From: Synechococcus sp. PCC 7336
GTDB lineage: Bacteria; Cyanobacteriota; Cyanobacteriia; Thermostichales; PCC-7336
Direction of reading: 5' to 3'
Assembly: GCF_000332275.1 (NCBI RefSeq)
Contig: NZ_CM001776.1
Location: 868,001 to 932,000 of the forward strand
DNA: 64,000 nt
Shown here in pieces: positions 55,871 through 64,000 of this stretch (position 1 is the first letter of the stretch; each line of letters opens with the position of its first letter). The notes below the pieces were generated by a model. The model was given only the letters and a program-made list of their open reading frames with translations. It was not told the DNA's origin and did no database searches. A program made the translations under genes and the position numbers.

Positions 55871-56065
55871 TCAATAGTCGCCATAGTTTTGCTTTGCTTG
55901 CCTAGCTTGAGGGGCGAGGTCCGTGGAGGGCGATTGGAGCTGTTCGGCCAATTGGTCCCGATCTCCCATGGATGTCATAGCATGGAGTTTGGGTGAAGCC
56001 TTAAGCTTGCCAGAGTAGACAGCTCGAAGGATTGGGGGTTGGGATGCATTGGCCGATTCAGTCAT
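55871..56065 (-). CDS. possible 64-aa hydrophilic protein
   Basis: The frame from ATG 56065 codes a hydrophilic, Gln/Ala-rich protein (KLKASPKLHAMTSMGDRDQL and so on). It has no ribosome site and no known domain. Its start overlaps the start of the divergent RluA-like gene by 2 bp, so a chance frame is possible. Confidence 0.35.
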   Translation of the reverse strand: MTESANASQPPILRAVYSGKLKASPKLHAMTSMGDRDQLAEQLQSPSTDLAPQARQAKQNYGDY

Positions 56066-56972
56066 GAATCGGGGCTGGATTTATCGAGAACAGGTCGATC
56101 GCTGTGCTGCCGGTCAAACCGTCTTGGCCTACTACACCCAACAGCATCGACATTCCAGCCAGACAGAATGGCTCGCCCGGATTGAGGCAGGTCAGATCTG
56201 GCTCGACAATCGCCCCGCCACCGCCGCTACCCTCCTTCGAGTCGGCCAACATCTGGCCTATCGCCGCCCCCCCTGGCAAGAGCCCGAAGTTCCCCTCGGG
56301 TTTGACATACGCTACGAAGACCCCGATTTATTGGTGGTGGCAAAGCCTGCAGGACTGCCCGTACTGCCGGGAGGAGGATTTCTAGACCATACGCTGCTGA
56401 AGCAGCTCGAAGTTCGATATCCGCAAGCCCCGCCTGTCCCCGTGCATCGATTGGGTCGCGGCACTTCGGGGTTAGTCTTGTTGGCGCGATCGCCTCTGGC
56501 TAAAGCCGATTTGAGTCGCCAAATGCGCGATCGCCAAATCCATAAGCTCTATCGAGCCTTAATCGGTCCTGGCGATCTGCCCGATCGCTGTGCGATCGAA
56601 ACGACAATCGGTAAAGTTCGCCATCCCTTGCTGGGATATCTTTACGCTGCGACTGAAACCGGTAAATTTGCCCGCAGTGATTGTCAAGTGCTAGAGCGGC
56701 GTTCCGATGCCACCCTGGTAGAGGTGGCGATCTTGACGGGCCGCCCCCACCAAATCCGCATTCATCTGGCTTCAGTCGGCTATCCGCTTTTGGGCGATCC
56801 GCTATATGCGATCGGGGGTGTCCCAAAACCCATCCCCCCCACCTCGACGGATAAAGTTCCCCTGCCGGGGGATGGTGGCTATCACCTGCACGCCTGTCGC
56901 CTATCGTTTAACCATCCCCGCACCGACCGAGCGATCGCGGTGGAGTGTCTGGCCCCAGAGATTTTATCCTGA
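56064..56972 (+). CDS. RluA-type pseudouridine synthase homologue with Gly at the catalytic Asp
   Basis: This 302-aa protein has the RluA fold: an S4-like N-terminal part (EWLARIEAGQIWLDN), RYEDPDLLVVAKPAGLPVLP and TGRPHQIRIHLASVGYPLLG. The active-site segment reads PVHRLGRGTSGLVLLA, so the catalytic Asp of HRLD is Gly. A plant and cyanobacterial subgroup with this change exists, so it is a lineage feature and not a fresh mutation. RNA modification activity is therefore uncertain. ATG 56064 (MNRGWIYREQ) is used; TTG 56049 is in frame. Confidence 0.88.
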   Translation: MNRGWIYREQVDRCAAGQTVLAYYTQQHRHSSQTEWLARIEAGQIWLDNRPATAATLLRVGQHLAYRRPPWQEPEVPLGFDIRYEDPDLLVVAKPAGLPVLPGGGFLDHTLLKQLEVRYPQAPPVPVHRLGRGTSGLVLLARSPLAKADLSRQMRDRQIHKLYRALIGPGDLPDRCAIETTIGKVRHPLLGYLYAATETGKFARSDCQVLERRSDATLVEVAILTGRPHQIRIHLASVGYPLLGDPLYAIGGVPKPIPPTSTDKVPLPGDGGYHLHACRLSFNHPRTDRAIAVECLAPEILS

Positions 56973-57003
56973 GGGTATAAGTCCGCTCATTTTGGATCTT
57001 GCA

Positions 57004-57582
57004 ATGCCAGCCACCTCGACCCCAATATCGACCGCGAGGGTTTTTCAGATTTCGCCGCTGATTCGATTCACACTACTCGCGCTGTATTTAGCCCTGACGA
57101 TTCCTCTACCGATCTTGGCTGAAGTAACGGGAGCGCCCGTGCCGCCGCTGGGCTTGGCCGTCGGTATCGCGATCGGATTAGTGGTTCTGGTTGGAGTATT
57201 GAGCGAACGGGTGGAAAGCAGCGATCGCGAGGTTGGCGTGACCTATCCCGTCTGGATTCGGTGGCTGCGCAAGGGCTGGTCGCTACCCTGGTCTGACATT
57301 CGCGATCTGTCTTTTCGCACGACGGGCCAAGGGGGTCTCATCTACTATTTTGTCAGCAAGTCTGGCCGAGCCTATCTGCTGCCGATGCGAATTGTGGGCT
57401 TTCAGCAATTCCTCGCAAGCGTGCGGGAAAACACAGAAATCGATACCTCGACTGTGCGGGCATTGGCGCAGCCGTGGATGTATATCGCACTGTTGGGATG
57501 TACCCTATTGCTACTCTTGACCGATGCCTGGGCGATCGCGACTGGCTTGCAGCAGTTGGGCATCAGTTTGGCGGTGCTTTGA
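57004..57582 (+). CDS. membrane protein of unknown function
   Basis: This 193-aa protein has hydrophobic spans at about 17-35 (FTLLALYLALTIPLPI), 45-65 (LGLAVGIAIGLVVLVGV) and 155-180 (MYIALLGCTLLLLL). A soluble part between the second and third spans contains GWSLPWSDIRDLSFRTTGQG and resembles a PH-like (bPH2-type) fold. ATG 57004 is chosen; the frame extends upstream into the RluA-like gene without support. No function is known. Confidence 0.65.
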   Translation: MPATSTPISTARVFQISPLIRFTLLALYLALTIPLPILAEVTGAPVPPLGLAVGIAIGLVVLVGVLSERVESSDREVGVTYPVWIRWLRKGWSLPWSDIRDLSFRTTGQGGLIYYFVSKSGRAYLLPMRIVGFQQFLASVRENTEIDTSTVRALAQPWMYIALLGCTLLLLLTDAWAIATGLQQLGISLAVL

Positions 57583-57685
57583 GGCGATCGCCGATCGTCC
57601 GAGCCGTCACTTTCCCCATAGCACTCAGCAGCCGCTGGGTTAGAATGCATCTCAATACTCAATCGTTTTTTCCACAATCCCCCCG

Positions 57686-59170
57686 ATGGGTGAACCTCCA
57701 TCATGGCTGGCAGCAGTTGCTGCCGAAACCGCCAGTACAACCAGCGAGGCCGACATTCTGATTCGTCTCTTGTGGGTGGTACTCCTACTGCTGGTGAACG
57801 CATTTTTTGTGGCTGCCGAGTTTTCCATTGTCTCCGTTCGCCGCTCCCGCATCGCTCAGTTAGCGAGTCAAGGAGATGCCAACGCTCTGTTAATTCAGCA
57901 AGAACAAGAACAGCTCCGTCAGTTTCTCTCCACGACGCAACTGTGTATCACCATCTCTAGCTTGGCTTTGGGCTGGATTGGGGCAATGCAGGTGGCGCCC
58001 CTAATGCAGATAGGCATCCTAGCCATTCCCGGGCTTGGCGGCTGGCTCGAGCGCCCCTCAGTCAACGCTGGTGCGATCGCTGTACTGCTCACCTTTTCGC
58101 TCCTCACCTATCTGCAAGTGCTGCTTGGCGAGTTAATTCCTAAAACCCTCGCCATTATTTATTCCGAACCCACCGCCCTGCAACTGATTAAACTCAGCAG
58201 TTGGACTAAGTTGCTGTTACTGCCCCTCATCAGCCTGCTGGACTGGTCCTCTGACTTGCTGCTCAAACTGTGCCGCATTCCAGTTCCTGACTCCGCCACC
58301 CTCTACGATGCCGTGACCTCCGAAGAGTTACAGCTATTGATTGCCTCGTCAGGCGAATCCGGTAGCTTGGAAGAAGAAGAACGGGAGCTATTGGCGAACG
58401 TGTTCGAGTTTGGAGACACGGTGGCCAGTGAAGTGATGACCCCGCGCACCAGTATCGATGCGATCGCCCAGGGCGCTACAGTGCGGGACTTACTGGCAGA
58501 GGTGGCCGAGTCCAACCACTCCCGCTATCCCGTCATGGAAGAATCCCTCGATACCATTCAAGGCACTGTCCAGGTGAAAGATGTGGTGGGGGCCTTAGGC
58601 CGGGAAGAATGCAGCCTCGACAGCGCGATCGCCCCCTTTGTTAAAAGCGCCCACTTCGAGCACGAAAACAAGCGGGTGGGAGAACTCCTGTCAGAAATGC
58701 AGGAGCAACGGCTGCCGCTGGTCATGGTGGTGGACGAGTTTGGCGGCACTGCCGGTTTAATTACCGTGCGGGATTTGGTGGAAGAAATTGTGGGACGCAT
58801 CTCCGATGATGGAGACGGTCAGCAAGAACCCGAGTTTCAGCGCGTGAGCGACAGCCGCATCTTAGTGCAAGCCCAGGTGGATCTGGATGAAGTGAATGAG
58901 GAGTTATCCCTCGAATTGCCCCTGCAGGACGATTACCAAACTCTGGGAGGCTTTTTAATTTATCACATGCAGAAAATCCCCAAAATTGGCGAAACGTTTG
59001 TGTACAACAATCTGATTTTTACCGTTGTGGGGGTAGATGGCCCGCGACTCGATCGGGTTCAGATCGAAATTGTCGCTCCTGCTGCGGTAGAGGAGAACGA
59101 GACACTGGAAGAGGCCGAAGTGGCAGAGGAGCGATCGATCGCCAGTCCGCCACCCCCGGCACAGTCTTAA
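57686..59170 (+). CDS. CorC/HlyC-type CBS-domain membrane protein (DUF21)
   Basis: This 494-aa protein has an N-terminal DUF21 membrane domain of about four spans (LLLVNAFFVAAEFSIVSVRR, LLGELIPKTLAI). Two CBS domains follow (VMTPRTSIDAIAQGATVRDL; MVVDEFGGTAGLITVRDLVE), and the C-terminal CorC_HlyC domain starts near FQRVSDSRILVQ. Members act in Mg2+/Co2+ export or resistance. The tail is Glu-rich. It is the last core gene before the accessory block. Confidence 0.92.
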   Translation: MGEPPSWLAAVAAETASTTSEADILIRLLWVVLLLLVNAFFVAAEFSIVSVRRSRIAQLASQGDANALLIQQEQEQLRQFLSTTQLCITISSLALGWIGAMQVAPLMQIGILAIPGLGGWLERPSVNAGAIAVLLTFSLLTYLQVLLGELIPKTLAIIYSEPTALQLIKLSSWTKLLLLPLISLLDWSSDLLLKLCRIPVPDSATLYDAVTSEELQLLIASSGESGSLEEEERELLANVFEFGDTVASEVMTPRTSIDAIAQGATVRDLLAEVAESNHSRYPVMEESLDTIQGTVQVKDVVGALGREECSLDSAIAPFVKSAHFEHENKRVGELLSEMQEQRLPLVMVVDEFGGTAGLITVRDLVEEIVGRISDDGDGQQEPEFQRVSDSRILVQAQVDLDEVNEELSLELPLQDDYQTLGGFLIYHMQKIPKIGETFVYNNLIFTVVGVDGPRLDRVQIEIVAPAAVEENETLEEAEVAEERSIASPPPPAQS

Positions 59171-59200
59171 TACAGCCATGCGCGAGAGGGACTCATACAT

Positions 59201-59340
59201 CTATTTCTCTTCGTCGGCTTGATTGACCAAAACAGCCACTTCCTCGTTGAGTTGTTCTCCGACTGCATCTTCTGTCACATCTAAATCGCAATCCATTTCA
59301 AGGCACACTCGCCATTGATTGTTTTGGAGTTTTATAAATC
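59201..59340 (-). pseudogene. tail of an unidentified gene next to the integrase
   Basis: Minus-strand codons before TAG 59201-59203 read NNQWRVCLEMDCDLDVTED, then VGEQLNEEVAVLVNQADEEK, an acidic protein-like end. The frame cannot be followed upstream into the integrase end at 59332 as any known protein. It looks like the 3' stump of a gene cut by the integrase segment. An ATG inside would leave 31 codons. Confidence 0.35.
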
Positions 59341-60316
59341 CAAGGGGCTACGGATTCCCATAGCGCCACGGTTGAGGACATGAGTATAAATCATGGTTGT
59401 TTTTACGTCTTTGTGTCCCAGTAATTCCTGAATACTCCGAATGTCATAGCCGTTTTGCAGCAGATGGGTTGCAAAGCTATGGCGTAGGGTATGGCAGCTT
59501 ACCTTCTTTGAGATTTGGGCTTGTTGAGCTGCTTTTTTGAGCGATCGCTGCAGGAAGCCGTCATCTAAATGATGCCGCCTTATGTTGCCACTGCGAGGAT
59601 TGGCACTCCGCCGTTTTGCAGGGAAAACATATTGCCAAATCCATGCCCTTTCGGCTTTGGGGTATTTGCGGGCTAGAGCATAGGGTAGGTATACAGTCCC
59701 ATAACCCTGGGCGAGATCGTCCTGGTGTAATTGCTTGACTTGGACCAAATGGGCTTGCAAGAGTGCGGTGATGCTTTGGGGAAGTATAGTGATGCGATCG
59801 CGATTCCCCTTGGCATCCCGCACAATAATTTGAGATTGGCCAAAATCGATATCTTTGACCCGCAGGCGTAGTCCCTCTTTACCTCGAATTCCCGAGCCGT
59901 ATAGCAGCTTGGCCAGTAGCTGATGAGTGCCCTCCAAAAATTGCAACAAGCGTTGAACTTCGTCTACTGTCAAAACCGTCGGCAAATGCTTGGATTGCTT
60001 TGCTCTGACTGCTTCAATGGATTCTGCAAGGGGCTGCTTCAGGACATATCGATAGAGGAAGAGTAAGGCACTGAGGGCTTGATGTTGGGGTAGAGGCTGC
60101 CACATTGCCTTGTACTGCCAAGTGGGTGAGGAAGGCTTCTACCTCAGCTTCTCCCATCTCATTGGGATGACGTTTATTGTGGAAGAGAATAAAGCGGCGG
60201 ATCCATTGAACGTAACTTTCTTCCGTGCGATAGGCATAGTGCTTGGTGCGCAGTGCATCTCGCACGCGATCGAGCAGTTTTCTGGGCTTGGTTGATTCAT
60301 CTATGGTGGGCCGCAT
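59332..60316 (-). pseudogene. intI: integron-type tyrosine recombinase, frameshifted
   Basis: ATG 60316 opens an N-terminal segment ([39 protein letters not shown]), then the frame breaks at a four-C run (plus-strand G 60087-60090). Removing one C would continue as [15 protein letters not shown]. The rest has the catalytic Arg in [40 protein letters not shown] and the extra [11 protein letters not shown] segment of integron integrases. The gene would be about 325 aa if repaired. It is the IntI type by pattern, probably inactive. Confidence 0.85.
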
Positions 60317-60872
60317 AAGATTCCATTTTCAGTGTGTACAAGTGCATATGCAGCCTAAGTACTGCCCAATTTAAAGTAGCAAAGTGGCTGGGATGCTTGT
60401 CTGGCAAAGACTACAGCTACTTTTATACTGGTTTCTGTATTTGCATTTTGCCCAGTGTTGTCACTTAATTATCTGAGTGCTACTCTTCTAGTGTGCTGTC
60501 TAGGCGAGGACTGTAATGACTTAAGGTTCAAAAAAGGTCTGCGGCTTAGTCTGCAAGTAGAGCCCTAAGTATAGTTAGGTTTCTGCTGTCCTTAAGTTTT
60601 GTGGGTACAATTGGGAGGTGCTAACCTGCGATCGCCCTAATGGGTTTAGCTACCGCAAGTTGGCCATCAAACCTAACCATAGGCCCTGAGGCGTACGAAG
60701 TCAAGATACGACTAAAAGATATTGTCTAATTGGCTCAGACTTTGGCTTGTCTCTAGATTCTATCAACTATTTTTCGTACTCGACTTTTTGCCGATTATTG
60801 CGACATTTTTTGGATTTAATTACTTTTTCTCGATAGTCTGTAGACAGCTTAAGTGAAATGGTTGACTATAAC
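60317..60872. other. intergenic region between integrase and IS110, no gene
   Basis: About 555 bp show no gene. A 9-bp inverted repeat, GTTAGGTTT (60574-60582) and AAACCTAAC (60669-60677), spans 86 bp. GTTAGGT fits the GTTRRRY recombination core of integrons, but the order of the two halves is opposite to a normal attC. So I do not call an attC site. In an integron this side of intI would hold attI and cassettes. Confidence 0.4.
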
Positions 60873-62171
60873 TTAAGCTGCCTCAGTCGCAATATTTTTT
60901 ACTAATGGAGAGCCTTTCCTTTTGAGAACCATCAAGTATTTGGCTTCGTCATAAGGCTGACGATCTTGCCAGCATCGATATACGATACGAATCCATTTAA
61001 ATGCCAAGGCACGAATAGCCATCTGATGTGTTTTTCCAATCTGCTTTTGGCGATCGTAAAACTCACTCGCCCAAAATGAATAATGCCGAGAATGATTTGC
61101 CCATTCAACAAACGTCTGTCTCAAAAAGGTTGGGCAACTCCAGCGCCAATGAATCCATTCCTTCTTGCCACTCTTTTCCTTGACTGGAGAAATGCCAGAA
61201 TAACATAATATCTCCTGAGCTGATGTGTAGCGGCTACGATCTTCTCCAAAGGCAACTAATAGGCGGGGAGCTAAGTGGGGACCAGCACCTGGGAAGGATG
61301 AAAATAGATCGGAATCAGGGTGAGTAGTGAATATCTTCTCAATTTCTCGATCGAATGACTGAATACTCAGCAGTAACATTTTTAACTGTTGCACCCATGT
61401 TCTCATCAGTAACTCCATTGTCTCAATCACACTCTTATCCTCTGTAAGCGGTGTACTATCTTTGATTTGCTCCAAGCGTCGATTGATTGCTGCCTTACGA
61501 ACGACATTGTGCATATGAAAGAATTTGATTAATTCCTCTGAACTAGCTGCCTGTGCGGCTTTGAGGGTTGGGTGCTCTAACAAGAATTCACAAAAGACCT
61601 GGGTGTCCTTATCTTCAAACCACTCCAACACTTGAGGATAATAATTCTTTAATGTCGCAATGATTCGATTGCTCAATCTGACTTTGTCACCCACTAGCTT
61701 GCGGCGACTTTCCACAAGTTGGGTTAGCTTTCTTAACTCAGTACTCTGGGGTTCCCAAACATGGAGATGTTCGCGATGTTTGCTCAGTAGTTCTACCAGC
61801 AGGGCTGCATCTGTTGGATCGTCTTTGGCACGACTGGGCTTAAAGGCTTGTCGGTACTTAGCGACGGTTCTGGGATTGACAGGATAGAGCACTAGAAAGT
61901 CATATTTACATAAGGCATAGATGAGAGGACCGCACTTTTGTTCTGTACAGATTGCGATGCGACTACCACCATAACGTTTTCGTAATCCCTCTACCCATTC
62001 GTTAATCGTTTCTGGCCGATGCTCAATAATACAGAATTCGTGAGTTTGTTGTTCGACATCATATAAGCAGATGTCGTGTTTACGGTCAGACCAGTCAATA
62101 CCAATGTAGGCTGCTTCTGTGGGGCCTGCTGGCGAAGCATTTTGCAAAGAATTGATGATATCCATGTCCAT
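60873..62171 (-). mobile_element. IS110-family transposase
   Basis: This 432-aa transposase has the N-terminal RuvC-like DEDD domain (YIGIDWSDRKHDICLYD with Asp26; RAKDDPTDAALL). The C-terminal Transposase_20 part reads FPGAGPHLAPRLLVAFGED and ILCYSGISPVKEKSGKKEW with the family's serine region. The frame is intact. IS110 elements lack terminal inverted repeats and use a bridge RNA encoded in a noncoding end. The long noncoding stretch before this gene fits that. Exact element ends could not be fixed. Confidence 0.9.
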
Positions 62172-62619
62172 CTTTCCTTGTTGATGTCACAATAGAGCCA
62201 GCTCGGAACCCTTGCCTCTGGCGAAAAGATTATGGAAGGATTCAGTGTATCCTTGCCCTGAGGATTCGTTAGTAGAAAGTAAGGGATTAAGGAGAGAGTG
62301 CGATCGCTATGGTTATAGGCATCTTACTGCCAGTCACCGCACAGTCGTCACCCTCTCCCTCCGAGCCTGACATCGAGTCTATCTGACCCCTGCGTGGCTC
62401 GTCTCCCCATAATTCGCCGCAGCGGATGCTTGGCTAAACTATTGCTCTTCGTTGAGAGTTGATCTAGCACCGCTAACCTCAAGGACGTTAGGCGACTCTG
62501 AGCTAACGGGCTGGAATCATCTGAAAGTCTACTTCTAGAAAATGCCATGCTCATTAGGGTTGCCATTTGAAGTTGCTGTAGATTAGAACCGTTTAAACTA
62601 ACTACTTTCTAAGGCTTTC
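62172..62619. other. noncoding region between IS110 start and DUF3644 gene
   Basis: About 450 bp hold no gene. The part next to the transposase start (62172 to roughly 62340) is the expected place of an IS110 bridge RNA on the minus strand. The rest should contain the DUF3644 promoter. A GTTAGGC at 62487-62493 fits the integron core pattern GTTRRRY but lies in no clear attC. A minus-strand frame at 62348-62566 has no family features. Confidence 0.4.
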
Positions 62620-63942
62620 ATGAAAGTGGCTCGCTCCCACGAAAATCTGCTGGAACTCCTACAAAAGAAGGAGCTAGGTGGTGATACCATCTCTGAGGAA
62701 GAAATTCTTGAAACGACTGGATGGCAAAAGTCAACTTTCTTAACATATTGGAATAAAGGTCAACTTTCAGATTTTCTGAGTGAAGTTAAGGATGGATATT
62801 TTGAAGCCTCTAATTCTATAGACCTTTCTGTTCAAACATTTACACAACTGCTTTCACAAAGTAAGCACAGAAGAGGCTTAGGACACAATTGTAAGTCAAG
62901 GTTGGCAAAAGCATTACTCAAGAAATCCAGAGATAATATGCTGTTAGCCCTAGAGCTTTATAATAGGCCTTCTCTGGAAAATAGAATGGATGGCTTTGTC
63001 CTTTGTTTCTGTACCGCTTGGGAACAACTCTTGAAAGCTATCTTGATAGAAGAAAAAGGCGAAGAAGCAGTTTTTAGAAAAAGTCGAAATACTAAAGGAA
63101 TTCGAGAAACTATTTCACTCCGAGATTGCCTAGATAAACTCTACAAAACAGACAATCTGGTTAGAAAGAATATTGAACGAGTTGCATTTTATCGAGATCA
63201 AGCTGTTCATCTTCTAATGCCTGAAGTGCAAGGCATAATGTCCAGGGTTTTTCAGTCTGGTGTTTTGAACTATTCGACTAGATTTCAAGAATTTACTGAA
63301 CTCCCTTTTATTTCATCTACACATTCGGGGATGCTTTCGCTTGTTGGAGATTTAAGACAGCCCTCCATTGCCGCATTGCATAGTAATTACGGTCAAGAAA
63401 TTGGAAATGAAGTTTCTAGCTTAATTGCTGACTTAACGGAAGAAGCTACAAATACGGATGACATTCAGTTCGCTATACCCCTCAATGTAAGACTTGTTTT
63501 TGCTCGAAACGATGAGCAAGGTAATATGATCACTCTGGCAAGAGCGGAAGAGGGAATTGAAGGACTAAAAAAGGCAATTATCCTTGAAAAACCAACAGAC
63601 CGTGACAAAACACATCCCTTCAAAGAAAGCGCCGCAATAAACGAAATCAACAGGAGACTTTATGAACATTATTCAATCAATGTCCTAGCAGATAAACTGG
63701 TTGCCCGTAATAAGATAACTACAAAGCCTGAAATTAACAGTCACTGCTTCCGTTCTGTTGCTGCCAAACTTAAATGGAAAAATAGCAATAATAAATATCA
63801 TTATAAAAACAAAGATCCTGTTATTCACTATTATTCAGATTTTGCCGTTCAAGAGTTTATTGATAAAGTCATGAACATCGAAGGATATTTAGAAAAAGCT
63901 CGGAAAGGCAATTCAAATAAATCTAAGAGAAAAAGAAAGTGA
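62620..63942 (+). CDS. DUF3644-family protein with HEPN-type RX4H motif
   Basis: This 440-aa protein has an N-terminal helical part that looks like a winged helix (SEEEILETTGWQKSTFLTYW). The DUF3644 core is at about 100-220, with SRDNMLLALELYNRPSLENR and RDQAVH (192-197), an R-X4-H motif as in HEPN ribonucleases. A later basic part (INRRLYEHYSINVLADKLVA) and a Lys-rich tail follow. HEPN proteins are frequent in antiviral and toxin systems. The gene is AT-rich and lies beside a broken integrase and an IS110 element. The defence role is inferred. Confidence 0.75.
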   Translation: MKVARSHENLLELLQKKELGGDTISEEEILETTGWQKSTFLTYWNKGQLSDFLSEVKDGYFEASNSIDLSVQTFTQLLSQSKHRRGLGHNCKSRLAKALLKKSRDNMLLALELYNRPSLENRMDGFVLCFCTAWEQLLKAILIEEKGEEAVFRKSRNTKGIRETISLRDCLDKLYKTDNLVRKNIERVAFYRDQAVHLLMPEVQGIMSRVFQSGVLNYSTRFQEFTELPFISSTHSGMLSLVGDLRQPSIAALHSNYGQEIGNEVSSLIADLTEEATNTDDIQFAIPLNVRLVFARNDEQGNMITLARAEEGIEGLKKAIILEKPTDRDKTHPFKESAAINEINRRLYEHYSINVLADKLVARNKITTKPEINSHCFRSVAAKLKWKNSNNKYHYKNKDPVIHYYSDFAVQEFIDKVMNIEGYLEKARKGNSNKSKRKRK

Positions 63943-64000
63943 TTGAGGGAATTATTTGAGTGGCCTTCCAATATTCTAAGACTTCTAGTGTAGAAGATAA

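Noticed and set aside
60574-60677. Inverted GTTAGGT and ACCTAAC as an integron attC site
   Set aside because: The two cores are in the reverse order for an attC, and no inner L-box pair is evident.
62348-62566. A 72-codon minus-strand frame between IS110 and the DUF3644 gene
   Set aside because: Ser/Leu/Arg-rich with no family match and no ribosome site; it is in the promoter region of the next gene.

Overview
The window reads as a chromosome segment of a cyanobacterium. Seen directly: genes for oxygenic photosynthesis and its assembly (psbV, psbV2, ndhO, a GUN4-domain protein, the RuBisCO factor raf1, the bifunctional class II fructose/sedoheptulose bisphosphatase), the cyanobacterial clpC and clpR-clpP3 protease genes, and many copies of the palindrome GCGATCGC (HIP1). 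No species is claimed.

Layout. 1-21 kb is ordinary core genome: tRNA-Arg, clpC, clpR-clpP3, purD, glyS, cysC, a MetF-like reductase, ureA, a HAD phosphatase, psbV-psbV2, hemA, glpX-type FBPase/SBPase, a Ser/Thr kinase with pentapeptide repeats, hisF and raf1. 19.7-22.3 kb is a scar zone with relics of an acetyltransferase, an ndhD gene and an Lrp/AsnC regulator. 22.5-27.7 kb is a co-directional, AT-richer five-gene unit (creatininase-like amidohydrolase, GlnT-type glutamine synthetase homologue, lipoprotein/permease/ATPase importer) that looks acquired and nitrogen-related. 27.8-34.4 kb holds a DUF2808 protein, a short CobW-like GTPase, sufE and a complete adaptor-RND efflux operon.

34.6-41 kb is accessory DNA: two 98%-identical 205-bp elements around ndhO, an orphan Nif11-like gene, a RelE/XRE toxin-antitoxin pair whose toxin is frameshifted in a G-run, transposase and recombinase relics, a glycosyltransferase and a Uma2-type nuclease. 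41-59.2 kb returns to stable genes: a potassium channel, a second RND pump with its probable adaptor on the opposite strand, GUN4, a DUF1400 hydrolase, a tandem DUF3887 protein, a UbiB-type kinase, a CHASE2-adenylate cyclase, a 3'-5' exonuclease, an RluA-like enzyme with Gly at the catalytic Asp site, and a CorC-type CBS protein. 59.2-64 kb is a second accessory block: a frameshifted integron-type integrase, an intact IS110 transposase with a long 5' noncoding end, and a DUF3644 protein carrying a HEPN-type RX4H motif.

How the genes fit together. ClpC with ClpP3/ClpR forms the essential cyanobacterial Clp protease; PsbV and PsbV2 belong to the photosystem II extrinsic cytochromes; HemA feeds, and GUN4 modulates, tetrapyrrole synthesis; Raf1 and FBPase/SBPase serve the Calvin cycle. 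The best candidates for something new are the creatininase-GlnT-importer unit with its broken Lrp-type regulator, the paired 205-bp IS200/IS605-like elements bracketing ndhO, and the integrase-IS110-HEPN block. Most of the frame-breaking single-base changes lie in accessory genes, two of them in homopolymers; core genes are open, which fits decay after transfer better than random sequencing error.
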